Below are positions 21,267 through 34,386 of a stretch of DNA of 64,000 nucleotides, piece by piece. The notes under the pieces were generated by a model that was given only the letters and a program-made list of their open reading frames with translations, did not search any database and was not told where the DNA came from. The translations under genes were made by a program, and so were the position numbers. Each line of letters opens with the position of its first letter. Positions within the stretch are counted from its first letter, which is position 1. Origin of the DNA: Magnaporthiopsis rhizophila (lineage: Eukaryota > Ascomycota > Sordariomycetes > Magnaporthales > Magnaporthaceae); NCBI GenBank assembly GCA_003049465.1, contig PYSS01000023.1, positions 62,001 to 126,000 on the forward strand. Direction: 5' to 3'.

Positions 21267-22127
21267 TCAAGCCAGCATGGCCTGCCGCGCCGCTTCTGCC
21301 CTGACCGGCGTGGGCTCTCCTTCGACCTCCGTATCCGCCTCGGTCTCTGGTTTTGGGAGCTTGGTCTTGGGGGCACTGGGCAAGGTGACTCTCGAGACCT
21401 CCTCCTCCAGCGCCGCCAGCTCGTCCTCTACTTCGTCCTCGTCCTGGTTCGACATACTGCCTCCGAGCATTTCGCTGATTTCCTGCACAGCCAACCGAGA
21501 GCCATGTCAGCAAGTTCACAACAGCACCTGGGAAAAACAGCGTGCGTCATTGGGAAACCCACCTTCTGATACGCAATCGCATCGGCCGTGTCGCCCATCA
21601 GCTTCTCGACGTGTTCTATGCCGCCCATCTCCTTATGGATCTGCTCCAACACCTTGGTGCCCTGCTCCAGCCCGAAGACGACGTCCTTGGAGATGAGGGC
21701 GAACTCGACGCTGTTTACCAGCTTCTCCAGCTGGTCCAGCTGCGCGTCTGTCTTGGACAGCAGCGACTCTTGGTACTTTTTGCGCCTCAGCGCCAGCAGC
21801 GCCCGCTTCTTGTCGCCCTGCGCTAGCATCTGCCGCGCTATTTCCGTCTCCTTGTCCGTGAGCTGCGTGATGCGCTTCTGATACCTGTGGAGCTTGTCTC
21901 GCTGGTTCTTCAGGTCCAATATTGCTCTATTTTATTGGCATGGGCGGCGTGGCCCCAAGAGTCAGCAGGTGGCTGTGTATTCATGCTATTGTGCCATTTG
22001 CGCCTCTCCGTCTGCGTGCCTGAAGGTGACAGCGACTGCGCGCGGCGTGCTGCGGGGGCACGCGACCTGGCCTGAGGGACAACGCGTACCTATCCTGGCT
22101 GGTAACTTTGCTGCCATTGTTGCCCAT
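21267..22127 (-). CDS. VPS20: ESCRT-III subunit VPS20 (CHMP6-like)
   Basis: ESCRT-III nucleator that links ESCRT-II to Snf7 polymerisation during multivesicular body sorting. Exons (minus): 22127-22090, 21926-21563, 21482-21267; 205 aa, the usual size. The start MGNNGSKVTSQDR places Gly at position 2 in a good myristoylation context, as in other Vps20 proteins. The second exon holds the basic helical core (DLKNQRDKLHRYQKRITQ, ARQMLAQGDKKRALLALRRK) and helices ending DTADAIAYQKEISEML. The C-terminus is acidic (DEDEVEDELAALEEEV) with a basic end, typical of the autoinhibitory region. Divergent from the CUE5 gene, another ubiquitin-related degradation factor. Confidence 0.92.
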
Positions 22128-22777
22128 TGTTGCCTGCACGGCCGTGAGATTCGCGTGTGATGTGGGCGATTGATGGTGTCGGTTGGGATCGCAAGGGCGA
22201 TGCGGGAATTCATCGCCAGAGGTTTAGTCGCATTCCTAAATGTATCGTTTCTGGTGTCGGCGTCGGTCAAGACTCAGGGGAAGCCAGCCCGAGTCGGTCG
22301 TCATAGGTCACATTGGGCCAAACGCTTCCCGCGCGGGATTGCTGCATTCAGTCACCCGCTCCGACCTTACATGTCGGCTGGGGCACAGCATGGGCCGAGA
22401 AGCCTGCAGGTTGCCCGCCCACCGCGGGGCAAGCCGCAGCGCAATGGCTGAAGCTTACTGCCAAGCTTAATTGTGGCGTTAATCGTCGTCACCACAGGCA
22501 GCACAGCACACCTAGCCAAGCCCATCCTTGTGAGAGAGCCCCTCTGCTCGCCCATTATGCGTGCTAAATAACCAAACAGCGGACGGTGTCGCATGTTACG
22601 TAGCCCCTTGACGACACCACAAGAAGCCTTACAAAACCAAGAGGCCATCGTGATTATCTCCGCGACCACATCTCCGGTGAATGCGAGAGGGCCTGGCGCC
22701 TTTTGAGCAAACAATAGCCCCAACAGGTACCCCATCCCACGACGCCCCGAGACCACTGGAGCTCCCCGCGGCCCGCC
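22128..22777. promoter_or_regulatory. divergent promoter region VPS20 / CUE5
   Basis: 650 bases between start codons at 22127 (-) and 22778 (+). No TATA or known motif stood out, and no gene lies inside. Confidence 0.45.
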
Positions 22778-24541
22778 ATGTCTGCGCCAACCGACGCCGT
22801 AAGTCGAGACTATATGTCCTTGCTGTATCACGACGCTCAAACACGTCGCCTCATTCAGCCGTCACAGCCCAATCCAACCTGCCCAGAATCAACTCTCTCA
22901 AAGCGAAATCAGTGTCGCGCCGCCATCAGCTACTAACCCTTTGCTCTACAATCCGGCCCTAGAATAAACCTGCGACGCCAGCGACGCCAGTGACGCCAGC
23001 TCCCGGCCCCGAGTCACCAACCACAGCCAGGCCACTTGAGATGGACGACGATGATGTCCAAGAACCTGGTGTGCTCGAGACTTCAGGCACTGCGACAGCC
23101 GCCGCTGCTCGCGCGGGAGAAGATGCTCCCCCACCCAAGCCGCCTCGGCCCTTGACCGAGCAGCAGAAGAACCAGTTGATGCTCAAGGAGGCCTTCCCCA
23201 CACTGGATGAGGCCGTCATCAAGGCCGTGCTCACTGCCAGCGGTGGCCGGATTGACCCCGCCTTTAACGCACTCCTCGGTACGACACAGCCTTGCTTCGC
23301 CGGCTCCAGTGTATCACTTGCAAGACTTCCTGCTTCCCGAAACTGACCCTCTCCACTCTCAACCCTTTCGACAGAAATGACTGACCCCGACGCCGCCAAC
23401 CGCGAGGTCGAGGACGAGAACCCGCCGACCCTGCCGCCGCGACCGGCCGCCGTCCCAGGGGCGACGCCGCAGTCGCAGCTCGAGGCCGACGAGCTGTACG
23501 CGCGCCAGCTCGCCCAGCACTACGAGAACGTCGGCGCGTACGAGGAGCGTACCAGCAGCCGCCCGCCCCGCCAGCAGACGGGACTGGACCCTAGCCGGAT
23601 CTTCGGCGGCGGCGGCGGCGGCGGCCGGGGCTGGGGACAGCACCAGGAGGAGCCCGAACGCAGCTTCGTCGATGACGACCTGCCCATCATCAAGGAGAAT
23701 CTCCGTAAGGGCTTCCAGGAGACCCAGAAGACGGTCAACACGTGGTTCCAGACCATGAAGAAGCGCTTCGACGAGGAGTTCGCCGACGACCAGCCCCAGC
23801 ACCCCCAGCACCAGCAGGGCCGCCCGGGACAACAGGGCGGGTCCTCCAAGGGAGGCCGCGACACGGGGAGGCGCAGCGGCGACTACGAGCGGTATGACGC
23901 CGACCCTCAGGTCCTGAGCGACGACTTTGCAGGCATGAAGTTCCATAACGACGGCAGTGAGTTTCAAAATATCCCCCATCACCCTCAATCCTTTCCTCAC
24001 ATCAAAAACCCGGCCCGCTAACAATTCTCCTACCCTTCACATAGCACCCGTCCACAACACCCGCACCTCGCCAAACCCCAACGTCTTCCGCCCGCCACCG
24101 CCCTCCAAGTCGCCCAGGCCCGGCGAGGACCGGAAGGTCTCGTTCCGCGAAGAGGCCGACGAGATCGGCGACGTGTACAACGTCTCGCCCATGTCGACGG
24201 GCACCGCAGGAACGGCCGGCGGCGGCGGCGGGGCGGCGGCGCCAGGCGCAGGCGCAAGTGCCGCCAAGTCCAGCAAGTGGCAACCCCTGTCGACCGTCGA
24301 CCCCAGTCCCATCGCCGAGAACGACCCATTCAGCCTCGGCGACAGCGACGACGAGAAGGACGCCGCCGGCAGCAACGGCAGCAAGGGCGCCGCCGCCGCA
24401 AGCAAGCCCGCCGCCCCTGCTTCGGGCGAGATAAAGAAGGAGGACGCCGAGAGGCTCCGTAAGGCCGCCGCCGAGGCCATGAACGAAAGCCTCGTCGAAG
24501 ATAAGAAGGCAGGGGCGACCGACGGCGCAAAGAAGACGTAG
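22778..24541 (+). CDS. CUE5: CUE-domain ubiquitin/Atg8 adaptor (Cue5-like)
   Basis: Exons 22778-22798, 22963-23278, 23375-23956, 24045-24541; 471 aa. The seven-residue first exon MSAPTDA joins to a Pro/Thr-rich segment. The CUE domain follows (about residues 55-95: NQLMLKEAFPTLDEAVIKAV, GRIDPAFNALLEMTD), which binds ubiquitin. Then DELYARQLAQHYENV, a Gly run, and a helical segment IIKENLRKGFQETQKTVNTW. Near the C-terminus SKWQPLS (W385-L388) matches the WQPL Atg8-interacting motif I recall for yeast Cue5, with acidic residues downstream (DSDDEKD). This supports a role in selective autophagy of ubiquitinated cargo. The first intron has a clear TACTAACCC branch site. Confidence 0.88.
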
Positions 24542-25334
24542 CTGGCTCGTACATTTTTTTCGGGCAGCAGAAACAGTCTTGTGTGAGCTTGATGAAAGAA
24601 ATGAGTATCTACCCCTTGGTGGCAGATCGATACCAGTCTGTATCTTGTGTAAAGCGATTTGGGAGATTCCAGTGCCGTACCTACCTGTTGTTTCATTTAC
24701 TTTGCCATTTTCGCCCCATCCTCCCAGCACTCAGATATCAGAATCGCATTGTGTTCACACGCCCATGATAGTCGAGACGTGCGATATCGAAAGGCTTAGA
24801 ACCCAAATTGCGACTGTGTGCATGTATACCTTAGTAGGTATGTACCCTCCTACTTCTAGGCGACTAGGTGATATCTACAGAAAAGTGGTCTCGAGACCAG
24901 TTCAATCGTTTGATCATTCCCATTCCTCGAAGTCGTTCGATTCAAAGCATCGCTGCCCAAACCCACCACAGCCAGCACCACCTGCAACCGTGCTGTTCAG
25001 CAAATACACCAGACATAATAAAACACCGCACGCAAAACGATACAAGCAACGCCAATAATGCAACGCGGGTATCATCCCTTGTTAGAAACGAAAACACAAG
25101 AAGTCCACCCTGGATATCATGCTCCTTGAAGATGACAATGCACTCCCCGACGCTCCACCACCTGCTCTTCTAACATGGACAAGCACCTGAATTCTATGTC
25201 GAAAGTCGGAACAGGTATACACAGAAAAGTTTGCCGTGTCGAGAACTTAGGGATAGTCTCCCATCAGGAAATAACAAGAAGACGAAGTGGGGAAAATATG
25301 TGCACGAAATCGAATAAGGCCGTCGAGGTGTCAC
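24542..25334. other. convergent 3' intergenic region
   Basis: Between the stops of CUE5 (+) and the DUF2293 gene (-). No gene or repeat identified. Confidence 0.45.
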
Positions 25335-28323
25335 TCAGTCGAGTTGGATGTATTCGCCTCGCTGGGGCGCCGTCACAGGCGGGTGATGAGGCCTTGGAAC
25401 ACCACCAGCCTCATTAGGAGAATGTGTTCGCGGGAGGTATCCCGAGTGATTATGAACGGGAAACCTGCGAGTCGATGTCAGTGGAGGTCTGCTCGAGATA
25501 AAGCTTGGGACAATAATCTTACGATTGGTCGTTATATGGCCTTCCCGAGGTACGGTGGCCATCGCGATCGACATTGATTGCACCGAACCCGTTCCCGTAA
25601 CGACCCGCGAAACCACCAGCAGCGGCCGGATGCTGTCTCTGGTCGTCGGGATGGACCCTCTCATAGAAGAGTGGCGATGGGGGTCGTGCAGGGGCAGGAG
25701 GCGCGTGCAGAGGTTGACCATGTTGCGAATAGCCGCCCGGGGCCGGCGCATAATCGCGTGGAAGGTGATGCTCGTAACGGACTGCTCCCACCCGGGCAGC
25801 CCGCGCGTGAGGCGGTGTCCGCCGATGAGAATGGCCGTCAATTGTAATTACGGGCACACGGCTCCCGTCATGTTGCATTCTCACATCGCCATCATGTTGC
25901 AGATACGGCGTGTGTTCCGGATGCACGCGTCTTGAGGGGACGAGAAGAACCCTCTGTAGGCCAGGTTCCCAGTCCTCAACCACAATCGGGTGCCGGTCTG
26001 TTCTAAGGACGCGACTCTCCTGATAGTCGGGACCAGCAACTCTGGTCTCGGTCCGCATCACAGGCCTAGGGTCGTTGGTAGGCAGTGCCCTAGAATAAGC
26101 CACAAAATGGCCGTCCCCGGGTCCAGCCCTGTGAATCTCTCGAGGGATGTGTCCGGGGTGAGAAGGGGACCGTAGCCGCAGAGGCTCCATATGCCGCTCG
26201 AGGCCGCCCCTGGGAGGCGGCGCGTTGGATCCATATGGAACCCTTGCGTTCTCGAGGTGGTGGTCATCATCTGGACGTACCCTGCTAGGTAGAGGGTCAC
26301 GCTCCCGGGCAAGATACGGGACGGTAGTGTGGTGCAAAACGCGATCCATTGGGCTCCTCGACCGTCTCCTGACTGCTTGATCGTTCACCGAGGGTCGCCG
26401 CAGGAGTTGTGATTGCTGTTGTTGGGGCCGCGGCGGCAAGGAACGCACGAAGATGGGGATTGATGAATCACCTGCTTGTGGTGACATGGGCTCAATGGAA
26501 GGTACCAAATAATCCTTGAGCTCGGGGCGCTCAGCTGTAGATCGAGGAACCCCGTAATCCACTGGATTTTCATGCTCGTTGATGACGGGGATAACTCCAT
26601 GTGTCACTGGATGGTGGTAATTTCTGCGGTAGATCGGCACAGGCTCGGAGCCGGCCACAGGGGGCAAAGATGCACGCATTTGTACGTCCTGGCTCTCTCG
26701 GTAGTCCGGCGGATTGTGATGGTCGCGCGGTACTGATGGTCTCCCATACAGATCGAAAGGCTGACGCGACCCCTCCCTAGCGCGTTGCTGATCCATTTGC
26801 CCAGGCGCACCTGGCTGGTGGGCGGCAACCGGCCGCGAGGCAGACGCGTCTTGGGCAGGCTCATGGCGAACTCTCTCCCTGGCTTGCTGCCACCGGGTCT
26901 GGGCAGCAGCTTCGTAGCGCTGAACATTGCGGGAATTGAGTCTTCTGTGGACAGGCCTGCGGAGGTGGGGATCATGTGAAACATCGTCGTCATACAAGAC
27001 GGCACCCCCAGCTTCTGGCAGATCAGGGACGTCGATGGGCCGGTCAGTCGGCGGGGGTTCATCGCTGGAGATACTACCTCGAGAACCAGTGCCTGGCCGA
27101 CTGTCATCACTAATATCGTCGTCGGAGGCATCAGAGTCCCCGTCGGAGTCCGTGTCGGAGTCCTCTGAGTCCGAAATGACAATGATCTCCCTGAGGATCT
27201 CGTCCAGTTGATCCCGGCCGGTCTCTTCATCTCCACGCCACTTGACGAGGAAGTCCAGGCACACGGATTCAACTGCTTTTCGGGCATTGCTCCAGCCGAC
27301 CTCCCTGAGGAGCTGGTCGTACCGCGTGTGCGTGTGGCGGATGTGAGCAAGAACCGCGAGTTGGACGCGGCGGGAGAGCGTGATATTCGCGGCAAGCCCA
27401 ACGGTCCGATTTTGGTGTCCCTAAATCAGTCACGAGTTACTCATATGCTCAACCAGAAGCAGAAATTTGCACGGAGCAGTCTTAGAGGACGTCAACATAC
27501 CTTGCGGAAAGAATGGTCGATGATCATCTGCCGATCAGTATTGGGCATCCGGGGGAAGAGATCTCTTATGACGCCGTCTGCCTGTGCGTTTATCTCCTCC
27601 TGCGACTCCGGGATCGGCTCCGGGTGGCCGTTCACAGTCTCAAGGAAGTACTCAAGCGGCTGACCCAGTTGCGCACGAGCTTCCTCAACGATTGTGCGCC
27701 TGATGTGATGGCCTACCCTGTTCATATGGATCCCTAGCTGAGTCGCATCCGCCTCACGGGAGTCCTGTGAACGGTGTTTAGCACATGAGACCGTAGTGGC
27801 AGCCGAGGTTGGTCCACAGATAGGATGCATGGCGAGCATACCGAAACAATGAAAATCATGGCGTCCTGCTCCCGGGACAATTCCTTGCAGGCTTGGGTCA
27901 GGTCGGGATTCCCGACGGGCACGAACTCAAAGCCGGGAGGGGGCTCTCGTGCGGTGGTGACCTGGCAGCAGGAGACCATTGTGAGTCGAAGAATAGGAAG
28001 GAAGAAACAGCAGAGAGCAGGAAGATAAAGGAGAAGCAGGTACGACGCCCCAGGGGTTGAGACCTCCCGGGACGAGAGTTGCTCTGCTGGTTGCCTACCT
28101 CAAACTCGAGTTTCTTCTTTTTGTCTTTATTCTCGACAAACTCCAGATAGGTGCGGTGCTTGGAGGTGATGACGGGGGCGGGAATCCTCGCAACCACGCC
28201 TGGGGGCAACGGTCCAGGGGTGATGCGACGATCATTGTGCCGAAGCTTCTTCTGCTTTTTCTTGGCAGGGCCCGCAGCAGCAGAGGCGCGGGCCGCCGCC
28301 TTATTCTTCTTCTTTTTGCCCAT
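25335..28323 (-). CDS. DUF2293-domain protein, function unknown
   Basis: Exons (minus): 28323-28099, 27961-27842, 27764-27501, 27420-25523, 25464-25335; 878 aa. The N-terminus MGKKKKNKAAARASAAAG is strongly basic and nuclear-localisation-like. A DUF2293 core spans roughly residues 175-270: GVIRDLFPRMPNTDRQMIID, TVGLAANITLSRRVQLAVLA, HIRHTHTRYDQLLRE. KAVESVCLDFLVKWRGDEE follows. The rest is long, Ser/Asp- then Pro/Arg/His-rich and disordered (SDSEDSDTDSDGDSD). The last exon encodes 43 residues ending EYIQLD. Family role is unknown; the basic start plus disordered tail suggests a nuclear protein, which is inference. Confidence 0.85.
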
Positions 28324-29484
28324 GGGTCCTGAAGTCCTAGAAGTATCACAACCTTACCATGGCAGTAGCCAGACGCGGGTCAAGACGCATACGGGGGCGT
28401 CAAAGTCATCCAAAGAGGGCTGCCAGGGGACGGGGTGAAGGAGAAAGGAAAAAGTGGGAATCAAGCAGCTGGGGGAACGAGCCGGCAGTCCTTCCGGAGG
28501 ACCGGGCTTGGTGTGGGCAGACCCAGGCGTGCGCGGGGCGGGGCGCAGTGAGATCGCGATTCAGGGTCGACGGTCCAGCCGAGCCTTGCGATAACCCAAA
28601 GTGACTGGTGAAGTGGATGTCCAGGCTCAGTAAGATCAGAGCTTGCTGAGCTGCCGGATGGAGTGATTGAAGGGATCGTGAAGGTGGGTGGGAAGCAACG
28701 TGGGGAGGCGGGACTGGAAGCGCGGCCTGGAGCACACGCGATGCTCGTCCAAAAGCGGGATGAGTAGTCCAAGGCAGGCAGGACTCAGGAGGCAACGACT
28801 GACGAGGCGAACGTTGGCCACGCCGCTGGTCAATAACAAAGAGGAATCCAAACGGAGACGCAGTTTGGAAAGTCGGCCACGCCGGCTGCCCGGCAAAGAG
28901 AGAATGGATGCGCCCTCTCAGGGAGTCCTGATATGCTCACGGCGGAGCAGTGGTGGGCAACTTTGCGTTGTTATGGGTTTGGGCTTCACGCGCAAAGCCG
29001 TCGGGCGAGCATGAGTTGGAGTGGAGCCTGGGCTCGGTCGGGCTCCTGACCTTGGGTTGGGTACGTCACCTGACGGGGTCAAGCATGACTAATCATTGAA
29101 GTCGTGCAGGCGGAACGGCTGGACTGTTCCAGCAGCAGTCACGTGTGCGTAGCTTGGCGGAACGGGGGCATCCGTGCAAATGGAGAACTGCAGATATAGG
29201 GGAAAATAATGCACAGGGACAGAGGAGGAGACAAATCGAACCTAAGGGGAACAAGCAGAAGCCGAATCGGCGGAAATCCGTTCTTTGGAAGACGGTTTGA
29301 GAGCCGAGTCGACGGGGGCGCCCACCATCGCAAGCTGGGGACCCCGCCCAATTGCATCTACAGACTTCATCAGCTCTCGAGGACCTGCCACGTTCGACCC
29401 TGCTCTGACAGCACGCATGCATTGCGGGATGCCCAACATTAGTTTGGTGCCCGAAACTTGTCGTGGCTGACAGTGGACACTCGC
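28324..29484. other. divergent intergenic region DUF2293 / DHX35
   Basis: 1.16 kb between divergent starts. Several open frames overlap on both strands but none has a family signature or coherent splice structure. Treated as promoter sequence. Confidence 0.4.
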
Positions 29485-31611
29485 ATGCGCCTATTTGAGC
29501 CCTCACTGGCTACTGATAATCGGGAGCTCTGGGCGGCAGCCATGGCCGACCTCGATCTCGGGACTACGTTTATCCCTGCGCTGCATAAGCCCTCATCGTT
29601 GCTGCCCATCGCAAAGCACAGGGAATCTCTGCTCTACCTTGTGGAGACGAACCCTGTCACCATCGTGGTTGGCCAGACAGGGTCCGGGAAGAGCACGCAA
29701 ATACCGCAGTTCCTCGAAAACGCAGGCTGGTGCACTGATGGCAAGGTCATTGCGGTTACCCAGGTTGGCCTTCCACTCCCGCGTGCTCTTTGGAGGCTAG
29801 TATACGGCTGACACCGCGAGCAGCCGCGCCGAATCGCAGCAATAAATGTTGCTTTAAGAGTGGCCCAAGAATTCGGGTGTGAAGTTGGAAAGGAGGTCGG
29901 CTACTCCATCCGATTCGAGGATCTCACCTCTGATGCCACGAGAATCAAGTTCATGACAGATGGACTTCTCATTCGAGAAGCACTTGTGGACCCTCTTCTT
30001 TCAAGATACTCGGTGATTATGGTTGATGAGGCACACGAACAAACCATCAGCACAGATATCCTCTTGGGACTTCTGAAGAAGATCCGCAAGCGGAGACCAG
30101 AGCTCCGGATCATCATCAGCAGTGCTACACTGCAGGCTGAAGCATTCCTCGGATTCTTCTCGGGGACAGCTGCGGAGGGCCCCGGGAAAGAGACAAATGA
30201 TGCAAAAGTCGGGTCCATCGTGAGTCTCGAGGGCCGCACTTATCCGATCGACATCCTCTATCTGGAAACCCCGGCGGAGAATTATCTGGAAAAGGCAATA
30301 GCCACGGTTTTTGAGATCCACGAGAATGAACCACATGGTGACATTCTCGTTTTCCTCACGGGCAGGGAGGAAATCGACACAGCTGTCGAGGCGGTTTCGG
30401 AGCGGGCAAGCCAGTTCCCCTCCAGTGCCCATGGGCTCCTAGCACTCCCGCTGTATGCTGGACTGTCAACAGACCAGCAGATCTACGTATTCGAGGAGGC
30501 CCCGGAAAACACCAGGAAGGTCATATTTTCGACCAACATCGCCGAGGCGTCGGTGACGATCGGTCGGATCGTATATGTCATCGACTGTGGATACGTAAAG
30601 CTTCGCGCCTACGATCCCAAGACCGGCATAGAGACTCTTACGGTCGTGCCAGTCTCTAAGGCTGCGGCGTCACAACGGGCCGGAAGGGCTGGGCGGACGA
30701 AGCCGGGCAAGTGTTTTCGACTATATAGCGAGGAGACGTATCTGTCGCTTGCAGACGCCAACATACCCGAGATCCAACGTTCAAATCTCGCGCCCTTCAT
30801 CTTACAGCTCAAGGCGCTGGGCATCGACGACGTCTTGCACTTCGACTACCTGAGCGCGCCGCCCGCAGAGCTGATGACCAAGGCCCTGGAACTGCTCTTC
30901 TCGCTGGGCGCCTTGGACGACTACGCAAAACTTACGAAACCGCTTGGGATGAGAATGGCCGAGCTCGCCGTGGAGCCGATGATGGCCAAAACGCTACTCT
31001 CCGCGGCGGAGTTTGGCTGCGTCAGCGAGATTCTGACGATCGCCGCGATGACCAGCGTCGGAGGCAACGTGTGGGTGCAGCACGATGGGGAGAAGAAGAG
31101 GCTGGAGAGCACGCGCAGGAGGTTCGCGGCAGAGGAGGGCGATCACTTAACGCTGCTCAACGTGTACCAGGCCTTTGTCAGCAAAGGCCGCAAGGATGCG
31201 CAGTTCTGTCACGAGAATCTGCTCAATTTCAAGACCATGAGCAGGGCGGTGAGCATACGTGCGCAGCTAAAGCGATATCTGGAGAGGTTTGGCATCGCCG
31301 TGGACGAATCCTTGACGTCAAAGGCGGCAGCCGGCAATCCTTTGGCGAAGGCCGAGCAGATCCGGCGGTGTCTCACAACGGGGTACTTCGCCCAAGCGGC
31401 GCGGATGCAAGCGGACGGAAGCTTTCGAAACGTCCAGGGAGGGACCGTGCTCCATGCGCACCCGAGCTCGCTGATGTTCAACCGACGAGCCGACTGGGTC
31501 ATCTTCCACGAGGTTATGGAGACGGCAAGCAAGACGTTCATCCGGGACATCACAAAGGTCGAGAAAAGCTGGCTCGTCGAGTACGCACATGGTTTTTACC
31601 AGGTAAAATAG
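29485..31611 (+). CDS. DEAH-box RNA helicase, DHX35-like
   Basis: ATP-dependent RNA helicase of the DEAH/RHA group, most like DHX35, a spliceosome-associated protein. Exons 29485-29763 and 29824-31611 (60-base intron); 688 aa, close to human DHX35. Motifs in order: Walker A GQTGSGKST (63-71), VTQPRRIAA across the intron, TDGLLIREALVDPLL, DEAH at 161-164, SSATL, ILVFLTGREEID, FSTNIAEASVTI and QRAGRAGRTKPGKCFRLYSE. Winged-helix, ratchet and OB-fold regions follow, with HPSSLMFNRRADWVIFHEVM near the end. A second in-frame ATG at 29542 sits in a better context (GCAGCCATGG) and would shorten the protein by 19 residues. Upstream frame is open, so the start is not certain. Confidence 0.92.
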
Positions 31612-34386
31612 ACGGGGACCGTGCCAACAACAGCTAACAGCGTTGCGGGTTACGGATAAACAAGACGACTCGGTGCGAACGGACATTATTTATTAATGAC
31701 GGGAAGGATGGCGCCATTGCTGAAACTCCCGCGATGCGACCTGGGGATCGAGAGGGCATCCAGATGGAATGCGAAAGGAAAATTAAGGAAGGTTGAAACA
31801 TGAAACCCGTTCCCGCAAGCATTGGGTCACGAACCCGCCTCCAGCCTCGCCATGCCAAGAAGAGGATGGTCGAGATGGCACAATATCTCGCCCAGGAAAT
31901 CCGAGGGGCAGAAGCGGGCGCAACCCATCCCACCACCATGGGGCGCTGGACGAAGGATGGAAAGCGCGGGACCTTTGTGAAAATCACCCCAGGGAAAAGC
32001 AATCAATCAACTGAATTGAGTCGCAGGTCAACGGTGAAGACCCTGGTTAGAAATATTGAATTCATTTGTAGTGGAGAAGTGGCTTGTTACTACCACGTTC
32101 ACAGATTGTTGCCAGATAGCATGACGATGCGGTTTAGGGGATATGAAGTATGTGAATGAATATGAACGTGAGGCATTAGTCTTTTCGCGATATTTCCATG
32201 GGAGACCGGATGTTTGTTACAAGGCCGGAGCCAGAGGCAGCGATAATAGAGACGAGAGAGTGAGAGACAAAAGGTGGAATTTCCCGACCATAGGCGGCAG
32301 CCAATATGTGAGCGGCTAATGCAGGATTTGCGCAGTGACAGGGACGCAGTCAGCGAATTGCCGTTTCTATGCGCGAGGTGGGCTCGGATAGGGCAGCTGT
32401 TTGCCACCCCGAACCCGACCGAACTCTTTTCCTACGCATCCATCCAACCTTCTTTTTTGTTTCGTTTCTGTTGTTTGTTTTCCTGCAACGTCACCCACGT
32501 GACGGTGCCTTTTGTCGTGCAATGCCTGGCTGGAGTGGATGCAGTGCAACGGCGCGTGGACGATGGAATGCACTAATCGGGTCTGGTGGTTCTAAATTTA
32601 TTATTGTGCTGGCAACACAACGTAAACATAAAATTATCCTGTGCCCCTGAAGCGATGCAAGTGAGAACCACCACCAAGTTTGATGATGGAAACCGACTGC
32701 CCATGGACTTCCCCATGACTGAAGCTGGGAATGTAAATTGCCAATACCAACAGCCTGCGGATTCCATCGATACCCTTTTCCGTGAATCTCGCGTGGTGTC
32801 TGCGACATTTTCCCGCCCTCGCTTGTTGCTTGATCGATGCGGTTCCGGGTGGGCAACCGCAGACGCTGGACATCCGCGCCGCCGCTCCGTGCAAATCCTG
32901 CTCACATCCTAGGAAAAAGCTCATTTCGGCAATGTTACCATCCCACAAATTCGATAGGACAGGTACCTACAATTGAAGTCGCTGGGTCAGCAAGAAGGGC
33001 GACGACCAATCTCACGCGTCCTTCCTGCAAAAACCCCTGCGGCAGACGAGATTAGGTAGCGCTGCGGTCTAGATCATATTGGGAACAAAAGACGCCCGTC
33101 CCCATCGTGTGGGCCCAATCAGAAGAGAGTTCAGCGGAGGCACAGTTCCCAGAAGGTGGCCCGCAGCCAATCAGAAGCTTCCCGTACCTTGCATCAGACC
33201 CGCCTGCGTGCCAACAGGGGGCGTGGTCAAGCCGGCAAGAACTGGCGCGCGGAAAACGGGTCCCCTGGTTCAATGGTGCCCTTGGAATGACCCGCCGTCA
33301 TGGAGGACGAAGTGCCATCTGAAGGCGGGCGCAGCGCAACCACAGAGGATCGCTCTCCTTTTCAACGTCGCCCAGCGGGTCATCGGCAGCCCCCTTGTTA
33401 TGATTTGAGCGAAATGAGATGTGACTCCACACCACATGGGTCGACCCTTCCACAACACCCCTGCCGCACAAGGGCATCTCTCCAGTTCGAGCGTGCGCCA
33501 ATTGCAACAATCTGCCGCCCGCCGGTCCATCCACAGCGCAACTGAAGCCTTGCACCCGCTTTTGTTCAACGATGGGCTTGCCCGTGCTCGCGGCCCAGTG
33601 GACTTTCCTATTGCGTCTCCTCTCCGTGCCCTGTCTAGCCCTTGCCGTCTTTTCTCACCTGCCGGGCATCCACTTTCTCCCCTTGCCAGGTCCTCGCTCC
33701 GTCTGACCTCCCGTCCGTCTTCTTTTCTTCACCCTCCACGCTGTATGGAATTCCTCACGATCTGAGTCTGTCGTCCGACGGGCCTCGCTTTCTTGCTAGT
33801 CACTCGTTTCCAACGGCTGTTCTTTGCCTGACCATTGCCGACTGGATCAAGTCGTGCTTCCACTCCTTTTGCTTATTCACTGCCTAATTTCAAAACAAAT
33901 AGCCTCCCAGCAGGCGCGCCGTTCCCTTCCCTCAGCGAGGCAGAGACAGTTGACCCCAAGCCATTCATTCCTTTGTTCCGTTTGGGGAAGTATTCTCGCT
34001 CGACCAGCCTCACGCCACTACCTACCTGCGACAACGCCGGTCCCCTCGCCGAACTCGACGTCTGGATTTGCGACCTAGGTCCGCCGCGTGAAGGAATTCA
34101 GGAAGCGTCATTGCCGTTCGGTCTTACCCAGCTGGGCAGTTCCCGTCGGCTTTGGATACAGTCTGCCACGGCCAGCCCGCTCCGGTCTCAGTATCGTCTT
34201 CGATTCAAACCCGGAACGGCATAATTCGATAGCCTCACGAGTATGACAACATCATAATTCCTGTGCTACACGGAAGATTAATCCCGCCACCACCTCGAAC
34301 AAAAAGGACCCTGTTCCACGACCGTTTACGACTTCTCAAGCTCTCTTCGATTCGAACCAGACCTCGGCGTCTGACACTCTAATACC
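31612..34386. other. long intergenic region
   Basis: 2.8 kb with no supportable gene. The left part is the helicase 3' flank. The right part (about 33550-34386) is C/T-rich and probably contains the promoter and long leader of the next gene. Short frames on both strands have no recognisable domains. Confidence 0.4.
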
